Shown in pieces: positions 36,553 through 43,979 of a stretch of 52,415 nucleotides of DNA. Source of the DNA: Planctomycetales bacterium (GTDB lineage: Bacteria > Planctomycetota > Planctomycetia > Pirellulales > Pirellulaceae); the NCBI GenBank assembly GCA_020427005.1, contig JAGQOY010000025.1, positions 1-52,415 of the forward strand, given 5' to 3'. Every line of letters starts with the position of its first letter. The first letter of the stretch is position 1. The notes under the pieces are model-generated. The model was not told the DNA's origin. It did not search any database and was given only the letters and a program-made list of their open reading frames with translations. The position numbers were made by a program, and so were the translations under genes.

Positions 36553-36567
36553 TATTTTAGGTCAAAG
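36553..36567 (-). promoter_or_regulatory. 15-bp element shared upstream of both kinase genes (copy 2)
   Basis: Minus-strand CTTTGACCTAAAATA, 82 bp before the kinase start at 36471. It is identical over 15 bp to the copy at 29,962-29,976 upstream of the other kinase gene. Flanking bases differ between the copies. Confidence 0.4.
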
Positions 36568-36699
36568 CCATCCAAAGTTCATTATTGACTTTCAGGCAGC
36601 CAGCGGATTTCTTTGGCCTCTGCAAATTGTTTGCATAAGATTTCGCGGAACCAATTCTCAATTTGCAAGGAATTCGCCAAGGCACCCAAAGCTCAGTTC

Positions 36700-37875
36700 T
36701 TAGGGCTTTCTCCCTGCTTTTTGCTCCAACAGCTGAACATATTTGTCACGAATCCTGCCAGTCATAAACTGATGACGAAATTGATCCGTAAAACGCATCG
36801 CCCCGCCCTGCCCCAAACGATTCCTTAACTCTCCACTTGCGGCTAACTCTAGTAAAGCGACAGCCAGTTCACGTGTGCTTTTGGCAGGCAGCAAGTAACC
36901 GGTCTGGCCTGGAATCACGACCTCACGTGCTCCATCGATGTCATAGGACACCACTGGCTTGCCAGCGATAAGAGCTTGAGGCAATGTGCGTGCAAGACCT
37001 TCGCGCAAGCTAGTGTGTACCAAAGCATCCATAGCACTTAAGTAATAGGGTATGCGTTCTGGTGTCACAAGCCCTGTGAATTGAAAGTAGGGTTGCAATT
37101 CAAATTGTCGAATTCTGGCTTCTAGGCTTTCCCGAAGTACACCGTCCCCCACCAATAAGAAACGGCAATTGGGATTGTCACTTATCACTTCGCGAGCAGC
37201 CTCGATTAAGTACTCATGCCCTTTGAGATTAAATAGTCTGGCGATTTTTCCGAATACTATATGCTGCTGTTGATAGCCCAATTTTTGGCGCGCTTCAGGG
37301 CGAAACTGCTCGCAACCACGAAAGGGCTCGACGTCCATACCTGAATAGATCGTGGTAAATTTTTCTCGAGGTGCGACGCCAGCCTCTACCATGAGTTCAG
37401 TCATTGCATCGGCAACGCTAATCAAGTGATGGCATCGCTTGGCCGCCCATCGTTCCAATAAAATAAATAGGCGACGGGCAAGACCAGACTGATAGGGGTG
37501 AAATGGAGCTCCGTGCACGGAATGAATAACTACCGGTACACCCGCATACCATGCTGCGGCTCTACCCAAGAATCCACCTTTAGCACTGTGAGTATGAACA
37601 ACATCCGGTCGAAAATTCCGTATCAAAGTCTGGAGCTGATAATACGCCTGAATATCTCGAATGGGGTGAATTGCTCGTTGCAGGTTTCGCAAAACTTCCA
37701 CTGGCAGCCCCCCTGCCCTGCCCTGGGATAAAAGTTTGCCTTCAGGACCTTCCGTTGGTCCGGTGACTAGCAAGCAGTCGTCCTGATATTCCTTGATCAA
37801 ATCCAGACAATTGAAAAGGGTGTTTTCTTGCGCCCCTCCTATGATCATGCGTGTAATGATGTGTAGTATCCGCAT
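36700..37875 (-). CDS. Glycosyltransferase family 4
   Basis: A 391-aa GT-B fold enzyme. The N-terminal RILHIITRMIIGGAQENTLF is the acceptor-side start typical of GT4. HTHSAKGGFLGRAAAW, IYSGMDVEPF and GKIARLFNLKGHEYLIEAA follow. The donor-site block reads TSLREGLARTLPQALIAGKP; the second acidic residue of the EX7E motif is replaced by Gln. It would use a nucleotide sugar to build a surface polysaccharide or glycolipid. It follows truA with 12 bp between and belongs to the asd-truA-GT4 set. Two GGGCAGGG octamers encode the QGRAGG stretch near residue 50, where an insertion-like loop is seen. Confidence 0.9.
   Translation of the reverse strand: MRILHIITRMIIGGAQENTLFNCLDLIKEYQDDCLLVTGPTEGPEGKLLSQGRAGGLPVEVLRNLQRAIHPIRDIQAYYQLQTLIRNFRPDVVHTHSAKGGFLGRAAAWYAGVPVVIHSVHGAPFHPYQSGLARRLFILLERWAAKRCHHLISVADAMTELMVEAGVAPREKFTTIYSGMDVEPFRGCEQFRPEARQKLGYQQQHIVFGKIARLFNLKGHEYLIEAAREVISDNPNCRFLLVGDGVLRESLEARIRQFELQPYFQFTGLVTPERIPYYLSAMDALVHTSLREGLARTLPQALIAGKPVVSYDIDGAREVVIPGQTGYLLPAKSTRELAVALLELAASGELRNRLGQGGAMRFTDQFRHQFMTGRIRDKYVQLLEQKAGRKP
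37711..37723 (-). repeat. Two overlapping GGGCAGGG octamers on the minus strand
   Basis: They lie inside the GT4 gene in the sense direction, with the same arrangement as the copies at 29,802 and 39,820. The octamer is read toward the candidate dif site. Confidence 0.5.
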
Positions 37876-37887
37876 CTTGCTCTCTGA

Positions 37888-38778
37888 TTAGAAAAGAACC
37901 TCGACCAAGCACAAGCCTTGAGGCGGCGCGGTAGCTCCAGCATAGCGGCGATCCCTGGCCGCCAAAACTTGCTGTACCCATTGGGGTCGCTCCCGTCCTA
38001 CACCTATTTGCACCAGAGTACCGGCGATATTACGAACCATGTTATACAGAAATCCATCTGCCTCAATGTTCATTGTGTAAAGGGTCCCATCAAGGTGCTG
38101 GCAGGCCTCCAAAGATAGCGTGCGTACATGGCGAACTGTACTTCGCCGCGGACTACCGTTAGTCTGAAAACTCTGGAAATCGTGCTCTCCAACTAGAAGT
38201 TCAGCCGCTGCCCGCATCGAGTCGATTGACATGCGACGTCGTACCCACCAGTGTTGGGAGGCGCCCAAGGGATCGGCAACTCGCGAACAATAGATCTGAT
38301 ACCGGTATCGCTTGCCCGTATTCTCTCGCAACGGATTGAAGTTATATGCAACCTCGCAGGCCTTGCGAACTACGACGTCTCCCGGCAACCTAGTATTGAG
38401 AGCCAAGGGCAGTCGATCGGCAGCAGCGTTCCATTTGTCAGTGCGAAAAACCGCTACTTGCCCAACCGCATGGACTCCGGTGTCAGTGCGACTACTCGAA
38501 TGGAGCACAACCCTTGTTTCAGACAACATTTCCGCCAAAGCATCTTCGACAACTTCCTGAACCGTCCTCAAATTGAGTTGCTTTTGCCATCCACAAAAGT
38601 TAGCGCCGTTATAGGCCAACACCAATTTGAACGCTCGATCTTGGGAAGCGATCTTCGATGCGTTTGAGTCCAAGGTCAATTCTTCATTGAGCTGCGTTTG
38701 ACGCTCGCGTTGAGCAGTCAACTCGGGAGCTTCAGAATTCGCCAGCTCGGGGCGATCATTCGGTACATGATTAGACAT
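37888..38778 (-). CDS. truA: tRNA pseudouridine(38-40) synthase
   Basis: A 296-aa TruA. The catalytic aspartate is in SSRTDTGVHAVGQVA (Asp99). The N-terminal core starts at FKLVLAYNGANFCGWQKQ, and FLYNMVRNIAGTLVQIG is the usual C-terminal block. It modifies U38-U40 in tRNA anticodon stems. The start at 38778 gives a polar extension of about 48 residues before the core, longer than in E. coli. The ATG overlaps the asd stop by 8 bp (ATGTCTAA), which supports this start and implies coupled translation. Confidence 0.95.
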   Translation of the reverse strand: MSNHVPNDRPELANSEAPELTAQRERQTQLNEELTLDSNASKIASQDRAFKLVLAYNGANFCGWQKQLNLRTVQEVVEDALAEMLSETRVVLHSSSRTDTGVHAVGQVAVFRTDKWNAAADRLPLALNTRLPGDVVVRKACEVAYNFNPLRENTGKRYRYQIYCSRVADPLGASQHWWVRRRMSIDSMRAAAELLVGEHDFQSFQTNGSPRRSTVRHVRTLSLEACQHLDGTLYTMNIEADGFLYNMVRNIAGTLVQIGVGRERPQWVQQVLAARDRRYAGATAPPQGLCLVEVLF

Positions 38779-39802
38779 TGGCTAATTGGCCAGCCAATAA
38801 CTTGCCGATCTGCACCGCATTGGTAGCAGCCCCCTTGCGCAAGTTATCGCTGACACACCAAAAACTGATTCCACAGGGCTGATTGATATCCTTACGAACA
38901 CGTCCCACGAATACGTCGGGACGCCCTTCACAATCTCGTGGCATCGGATATTTCTTGCTTGCCAAATCATCGATCAAAGTGATTCCAGGAGCTCGGTGAA
39001 ACAGTTCATGTATCCGCTCCAGCTCCAAAGGTTCTGCGGTTTCACAATAGATGGATTCACTGTGACCAACCAAGACAGGAACTCGAACGCAAGTAGCATT
39101 GATCGCAATCGAGTCATCACCCAAGATCTTATGGGTTTCATGAACCATTTTCATCTCTTCTGACGTGAACCCAGCCTGTTTCATGGATCCTATTTGCGGA
39201 ATCAAGTTCAATGCAATGTCATATTGAAACATGCTGGGAGATAGCGGATTTCCAGCTATGCGAGCTCGCGTATTTTCAATTAACTCGGTCTGGGCTGCCA
39301 GCCCCGCGCCACTAACAGCTTGATAGGTGCTTACAACGACTCGCTTTAAACCAGCAGCATCGTATAACGGCTTGAGCGCCACAACCATCTGCGTCGTACT
39401 GCAATTGGGACTAGCGATTATCCCTACGTGATTTTTGACAGCCTCCGCGTTCACTTCCGGAATTACTAGCGGTACCTTGGGATCCATCCGGTAATAGGCG
39501 CTCTCATCAACGACGATCGCTCCACGCTCGACTGCCCAAGGAACAAATTCAGCAGCCACTTCGTCGGGCGTGCTTGCAATTACCAAATCCACCCCCTCGA
39601 ATGCATCAGGCTCCATTAACTCGACTGTAAGCTCCTGGCCACCGACGTTGACCGTCTTGCCAACCGAACGTGCAGAAGCCAAAAGTTTCAACGTCTCGTA
39701 TTGCAACCCTTGCTGCACGAGCTCATCAAGTACGATTTGGCCCACTGCACCGGTCGCCCCAACGACCGCCAACGTCTTAACCACGTTATTTCCCCTACTC
39801 AT
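38771..39802 (-). CDS. asd: Aspartate-semialdehyde dehydrogenase
   Basis: A 343-aa Asd, starting from the ATG at 39802 (MSRGNNVVKTLAVVGATGAVG). The frame is open to 39835, but the extra residues GQGRGR are encoded by the GGGCAGGG repeat and look non-coding. The NADP-binding GATGAVG, the catalytic cysteine in SPNCSTTQM (Cys134) and the histidine region MVHETHKILG are present. It makes aspartate semialdehyde for lysine/diaminopimelate, threonine and methionine. It is the first gene of asd-truA-GT4, an unusual but tight combination. Confidence 0.96.
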   Translation of the reverse strand: MSRGNNVVKTLAVVGATGAVGQIVLDELVQQGLQYETLKLLASARSVGKTVNVGGQELTVELMEPDAFEGVDLVIASTPDEVAAEFVPWAVERGAIVVDESAYYRMDPKVPLVIPEVNAEAVKNHVGIIASPNCSTTQMVVALKPLYDAAGLKRVVVSTYQAVSGAGLAAQTELIENTRARIAGNPLSPSMFQYDIALNLIPQIGSMKQAGFTSEEMKMVHETHKILGDDSIAINATCVRVPVLVGHSESIYCETAEPLELERIHELFHRAPGITLIDDLASKKYPMPRDCEGRPDVFVGRVRKDINQPCGISFWCVSDNLRKGAATNAVQIGKLLAGQLANV

Positions 39803-39819
39803 GTATGAAATTGTTCGCC

Positions 39820-39832
39820 CCCTGCCCTGCCC
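39820..39832 (-). repeat. Two overlapping GGGCAGGG octamers on the minus strand
   Basis: They lie 18 bp upstream of the asd start, in the leader region, so they may influence translation or act in chromosome orientation. This is the same 13-bp unit as at 29,802 and 37,711. Confidence 0.5.
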
Positions 39833-40064
39833 CATCCAGGATCGTTGGGACTCTGCTCAACCGTCTCAGCTTCCTACCAGTGGATACCTGATTTAATCTA
39901 AATACCAGCAATAAACGGCTCTTGGAATTTCTTCCTCACCGCTCGTTCTGGTTGAAAGAAAAGAAATGGGTCCTGGTGGCAAAAACATTGCCGAGCAAGG
40001 CTTTTATATTAGATGGTTTGAAGTTTAGTTCAGTTCGGCTGGAACGGATAGTAGTTATTCGCAT

Positions 40065-40186
40065 TAGCAGGCTGCTGAAAAAGTAACCCGCAGCGTCGGC
40101 GAAGGAATGTGCCCAGCACCTTGCTGACGCTTCGGGTTCTAATCGTCCACAAGATTTTGCAATTCGAGTTTTTCATCAGCCTGCTA
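40065..40186. mobile_element. 122-bp MITE-like element with nested inverted repeats
   Basis: The left end is TAGCAGGCTGCTGAAAAA, and the right end is its near-perfect inverted copy (TTTTTCATCAGCCTGCTA). An inner imperfect inverted pair follows: AACCCGCAGCGTCGGCGAAGG on the left and CCTTGCTGACGCTTCGGGTT on the right. There is no coding capacity. The end TA may be part of the element or a TA target duplication. The same inner sequence and part of the outer end recur at 46,731-46,811, so this is a repeat family. The mobilising transposase is not in the window. Confidence 0.65.
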
Positions 40187-40205
40187 GAAGCTTTTTGCTG
40201 TGCGC

Positions 40206-41207
40206 CTAACGGTTTTTGGCTGTCGAACCTGATGCTGTAAGTACGTTTGCCCCATGGGGTGGAAGGTACCTTGCTGTCAGGTCCATTACGGCATCGACGC
40301 TTCCCGCAGGTTGCTCTTGCGTGAGAAACAGATCCTTTGGAAGATTGGGCAGGTAAGTTGGGTTGTTGTATTCGAGGGCGATGGACACTTGCGGGCGTTT
40401 GGGATCATCACTCTTATTGCCTGAGTATTCAATTCGGTACGGCCACAGTGTGTCTTTTTCCGTCTTGCCGAGAGCCACGCGGACTTGTACCGGTAGCAGG
40501 CCTGACTGGTTAGGAATAGATAGCGCAAGATCTACCTGTGCCCGAGAGCTTAGTGGAGGAGCCTTCGAAGCTAGCTTTCCATCCAACCACCATATTGGGT
40601 GATCATTCAGCTCTCCCACTTCGACGCCGCTCCATTCGTATTGCAAGCACAATTTGCGCAACACCTCAGCTTGCCCCCCTACTGCCATGTACATAGCTGT
40701 CAATGGATTGTCTACCGATTGTTGGGTAAAGGGTTTCAATCGATCGGTTACTCTGACTAAATCAACTCGCCATCGTTGGGAATTCCCACCCACGCTTTCC
40801 TGAGTCGTAAGTATTCTTCCGTCACTGGCTTGTAGCACACTGTTCATTTTGTCGCCGGCAGAGAACTGCAAGATCATCTTCAACTTGCCTGTCCCCTGCC
40901 CTGCATGCACGTAGTCGCCAATTCCAATTAGCTGCTTGTCATACAGTCTTACAGTCTGTCGAAGCTTGCATAGCATGGGTGGTCCCCAAACTGCTTGGCG
41001 CAACGCTTCATGCAGTAACTTTACGGCTTCAGATTCTTGACTTTGAGGTGGGTGATTTGATTCAGCCTGCAAGACGGGAGCGATCAACCAAACCAAGCAA
41101 ATGAGGCCAACCCGGCACCCCCTAAACTTAGGTCCTCGCAAGCTACCACGCTGAACAAGTTTGTCCGTCTCCTCGCTGTCGCTCGACCCTCTCAAACTTC
41201 CTAACAT
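40206..41207 (-). CDS. Secreted LolA-like protein of unknown function
   Basis: A frame of up to 377 aa. The true start is unclear: ATG at 41339 or 41207, or a TTG nearer the hydrophobic segment. I use 41207 (about 333 aa). A signal-like segment RVGLICLVWLIAPVLQA precedes the mature part. The body has alternating beta strands (GKLKMILQFSAGDKMNSV, then LQASDGRILTTQE) that recall LolA/RseB-type lipid-binding folds. VALEYNNPTYLPNLPKDLF-like text near the end fits the same idea. The fold call is tentative; no function is assigned. Confidence 0.6.
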   Translation of the reverse strand: MLGSLRGSSDSEETDKLVQRGSLRGPKFRGCRVGLICLVWLIAPVLQAESNHPPQSQESEAVKLLHEALRQAVWGPPMLCKLRQTVRLYDKQLIGIGDYVHAGQGTGKLKMILQFSAGDKMNSVLQASDGRILTTQESVGGNSQRWRVDLVRVTDRLKPFTQQSVDNPLTAMYMAVGGQAEVLRKLCLQYEWSGVEVGELNDHPIWWLDGKLASKAPPLSSRAQVDLALSIPNQSGLLPVQVRVALGKTEKDTLWPYRIEYSGNKSDDPKRPQVSIALEYNNPTYLPNLPKDLFLTQEQPAGSVDAVMDLTARYLPPHGANVLTASGSTAKNR

Positions 41208-41447
41208 TCCTGGGGATGGTTGGATAAGGTCCCTGCGCAGACAGCGCCAAGTCCCAACACTTTGCGCGCCTCTACCCCTGACCTGGATCCCCGAGGCTGC
41301 TGTTTTGCTAGCTTTCGAATTGGGTAATATGCTCCACATGCCCTGGTTGTGCCGAATTTGTCAAAGAAAACAGTCAATTAGCGCCGAACATAAAGCCACG
41401 GAGACCTAACAGCGCGGAATATAGGTTTTGCGCCGTATGGAACCTCG

Positions 41448-41481
41448 GCCGGATTTTAGGCTCAGCCGGATTTTAGGCTCA
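41448..41481 (+). repeat. Perfect 17-bp tandem repeat upstream of lipoprotein gene
   Basis: GCCGGATTTTAGGCTCA occurs twice, head to tail, without mismatch, 134 bp before the lipoprotein start at 41615. It contains ATTTTAGG, also present in the 15-bp kinase-upstream element. Two adjacent copies could form a regulator site or be a replication-slippage product. Confidence 0.55.
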
Positions 41482-41614
41482 TCGGGCGTTTGTCGTCCAG
41501 GTGAATCCCGCTCGAGGAAAATCTCCTTTGACACAATCTCACTCAGGATCGTTTCGATTGGCGGCGGACGCCCGATTCGAAAACGGACGTTTTGCCCAGA
41601 TTAGGGGGTTAAGC

Positions 41615-42730
41615 ATGAAAGTGCGTGTTTTCGTGGCAACACTAGCCGTTGTAGCCGCTGGCTACTTTACCGGCTGTACCCCGGTGCGACATAACCTGCC
41701 GCCTGCTCAGCAATTGCTTGAGCCAGGCCCAGGAGTCGGTGGACCGGGACCAGGTGTAATGATGATGTCCGATGCAACTGCTGGCGGAGGAGCACCCGTA
41801 ATTCCCGCAGGCTATGCATGTAGCGACGATGGAAGCGGCGGCATGATGGTGCCCGGCGCTATGGGTGGCACGGCCCAATTATTATTTGGCCGGCCCGATG
41901 GAATGGAAATCCACTACGACGTGATAGGCGATGGCTCTTTTGGTAGCGACGCCCTATTCGTACCCGGCCGACTTGAGTTTGGCATGGGCGGGATCTATCG
42001 GCTGAAGCTCACCAACATTCAGAGCCGTGAAGGGGTCGAGCTGTATCCAACTATTGAAGTGGCTGGTCCAAACCCGCGCACGGCTGCTTACTTGGCACAC
42101 AACGCGATACCTGTTCACTTCAATCCCGATGACATCGAACAGGTCTTGTCAGGAAATTTTGTAACCAAAGTTATTTACCTACCTGATCCTGAGTTTCAAG
42201 GTGATGCGCTTGTCGGTGTAGACGTATTGGTAAGCAATCGTCTGAACCCAGGCGTTGATCCAATTGTCGAAGCTGATCGTCGTGGAGCCATCCTAGCTAT
42301 CATACGCTTGGGCAACAAGGACATTGAACTATCCGGCATGTCAGGTGCTGGAGCAATGGCGGGTATGCCTACCATTTACGAAGGTGCTGGTGGTCCTACG
42401 TTGCCGGGTTATGTCTCCGGCATGACTGGTCCTGAGTATGGCATGCCCTATTCGGGAACTCCGATCGGATTGGTGGGGCCACCTCACATTCCCTATGGTT
42501 CTCCCGCGGGACTGCAGAAGCACGTGATGCGCAATCGTACGAGCACTCACATTCCTGATCCTGTTTCTAATGTCAAGATCAACGTACGCCAGTCGCCAGG
42601 CTTGAGCTACCCTCAACCAGCAAGTCGCGTACGAATACACGAGCAAAGTTTCAATACTGGAGCTTCAGCAAACATGCCGCTCATGATGCATCAGAATCAA
42701 GCAGTCGGCGCAGAATACTGCCCTGAATAA
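41615..42730 (+). CDS. Planctomycete lipoprotein, founder of a paralogous cassette
   Basis: A 371-aa predicted lipoprotein. I use the ATG at 41615, with AGGGGG 6 bases upstream, which gives MKVRVFVATLAVVAAGYFTGC with a lipobox at TGC. A Gly/Met/Pro-rich linker follows (residues 30-95). A domain at about residues 120-240 runs through YRLKLTNIQSREGVELYPTI, IPVHFNPDDIEQVLSG, FVTKVIYLPDPE and RRGAILAIIRLGNK. The next gene carries the same domain. The C-terminal 130 residues are Gly/Pro/Met-rich and then polar. No known function; I infer an outer surface role. Confidence 0.72.
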   Translation: MKVRVFVATLAVVAAGYFTGCTPVRHNLPPAQQLLEPGPGVGGPGPGVMMMSDATAGGGAPVIPAGYACSDDGSGGMMVPGAMGGTAQLLFGRPDGMEIHYDVIGDGSFGSDALFVPGRLEFGMGGIYRLKLTNIQSREGVELYPTIEVAGPNPRTAAYLAHNAIPVHFNPDDIEQVLSGNFVTKVIYLPDPEFQGDALVGVDVLVSNRLNPGVDPIVEADRRGAILAIIRLGNKDIELSGMSGAGAMAGMPTIYEGAGGPTLPGYVSGMTGPEYGMPYSGTPIGLVGPPHIPYGSPAGLQKHVMRNRTSTHIPDPVSNVKINVRQSPGLSYPQPASRVRIHEQSFNTGASANMPLMMHQNQAVGAEYCPE

Positions 42731-43056
42731 GGGACTTCAGCAGCATAGGCCATAGTACCAATGCTCGTTTGATGAAGAATACGTTTGGTTCAGCGGTTGA
42801 TATCAAAGTTGACCGCAGAACCAGTGTTTCTCAGAACTGAGAAACGCAAACAAGCACAACTGTGGAGCCCTGCCATTGGCTCCCTATGCTGTGCAGCCAA
42901 TTAGCAACGTGAATGAGTGAGGCGGTCGATAAGTATTCTCCACTTTCGACCGCTTTTTCCATCCTTGCTTTTGATGAAATATCGACGTAGGTCGATTCGC
43001 CTAAAACTCGCTTTAGGCCCAGCAGGCAAAAAATCACTCCCAATCACGGTGGAACA
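42731..43056. other. Intergenic region with two hairpins
   Basis: 326 bp. A 9-bp inverted repeat GTTTCTCAG-AA-CTGAGAAAC lies at 42,826-42,845, without a T-run. A smaller hairpin GGAGCC/GGCTCC follows near 42,864-42,883. A GGTGGA sequence just before 43,057 is a possible ribosome binding site. No gene was recognised. Confidence 0.45.
42826..42845. repeat. 9-bp inverted repeat with 2-base loop
   Basis: GTTTCTCAG and CTGAGAAAC separated by AA form a near-palindrome of 20 bp. As DNA it could be a dimeric regulator site; as RNA a 2-base loop would be strained. It lacks the T-run of a terminator. Confidence 0.5.
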
Positions 43057-43932
43057 ATGTGCCGCGTGTTTCATAAGAATCCTGCCAATTCCCTGCTGGT
43101 TGCAAAACAAATGTTAAATCCTCAAATACTAACGCTGGGCTTTGGGTTGATGGTTGGCCTGACCATCCCTAACTCGACGTTTTGCCTAGCTCAAGGTCAG
43201 ACGCTGCCCAACGTACACTACTTACTTAATTCAAATCAGCCACCTGGCGCAGTTGCCAGTATGCAGGTTGCACGCGGAAATTTAGGAGTTGGCACCTTCC
43301 AAGCGGTCTCCTTAATAGCACCTCCTGGAACACAGATCGCGCTCGCTAGAGATGGTATGTTTCTCGATCCAATCGATGCACCTGTAACTACGGCGATGCT
43401 CGTTGGATCAGTCTACCGATTTCGGGTGACCGGCATCCCCTTTCAAACAGCGGAAGAAGTATTTCCGACCCTAGAAATCATTGATCGCACGTTTGCTCCC
43501 AACGGCCGAGAACATCGCTTCCCAATTCCCATCGTTCTGACTTTGGAAGACTTACGACTCGCATTGGATGGTGCACTGGTTACACGCGTCATTTATCTCG
43601 AAGACAGTGAGATTGCGGAACCTGTAGCACTGGCACCTGGCGAGCAACGTGTCATTGATGTGGAACCCAATGTCAATGCTCTGAAGACTGCAGATCAGTT
43701 GGGACGTCCAATGGCCATATTGCGAATCGGATCGCGTACTCCCGCGGACCTAAACGGCGATCTAAGTCAATTCCTCTTTGGCTGTCCACCATGGATGCCT
43801 TTACCGGTCGCACCGAGTCGAGAGGGACTGATTCAGTCTGGATTAGCTTGGCCTGCAGCCACCAATGTGGTCCCTGCCACTGAAAAAAATAACGAGCCCA
43901 TCGAAGACACCCCCAAGCTCGAAAGCTACTAG
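43057..43932 (+). CDS. Secreted protein, paralogue of the preceding lipoprotein domain
   Basis: A 291-aa protein. The ATG at 43057 has GGTGGA close upstream; an ATG at 43111 would start a shorter signal peptide (MLNPQILTLGFGLMVGLTIP). Both keep the hydrophobic segment ending near CLAQ. The domain from about residue 105 to 245 parallels the upstream gene: VYRFRVTGIPFQTAEEVFPT, FPIPIVLTLEDLRLALDG, LVTRVIYLEDSE and GRPMAILRIGS. No catalytic motif is visible. With the preceding and following genes it forms a cassette of three exported proteins, all of unknown role. Confidence 0.72.
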   Translation: MCRVFHKNPANSLLVAKQMLNPQILTLGFGLMVGLTIPNSTFCLAQGQTLPNVHYLLNSNQPPGAVASMQVARGNLGVGTFQAVSLIAPPGTQIALARDGMFLDPIDAPVTTAMLVGSVYRFRVTGIPFQTAEEVFPTLEIIDRTFAPNGREHRFPIPIVLTLEDLRLALDGALVTRVIYLEDSEIAEPVALAPGEQRVIDVEPNVNALKTADQLGRPMAILRIGSRTPADLNGDLSQFLFGCPPWMPLPVAPSREGLIQSGLAWPAATNVVPATEKNNEPIEDTPKLESY

Positions 43933-43979
43933 ACGTAGATTTGTAGCTTGGCCAGGCAGTACTTAGCAAGGATGTAGCT

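Larger units (their letters stand above)
39803..40205. other. Intergenic region holding a MITE-like element
   Basis: About 400 bp upstream of asd and downstream of the LolA-like gene. Besides the octamers at 39,820 and the element at 40,065-40,186, nothing was recognised; the part from 39,840 to 40,060 probably carries the asd promoter. Confidence 0.4.

Noticed and set aside
39803..39835. N-terminal extension of the asd frame (GQGRGR)
   Set aside because: It is encoded by the repeated GGGCAGGG octamers; the ATG at 39802 gives a normal Asd start.
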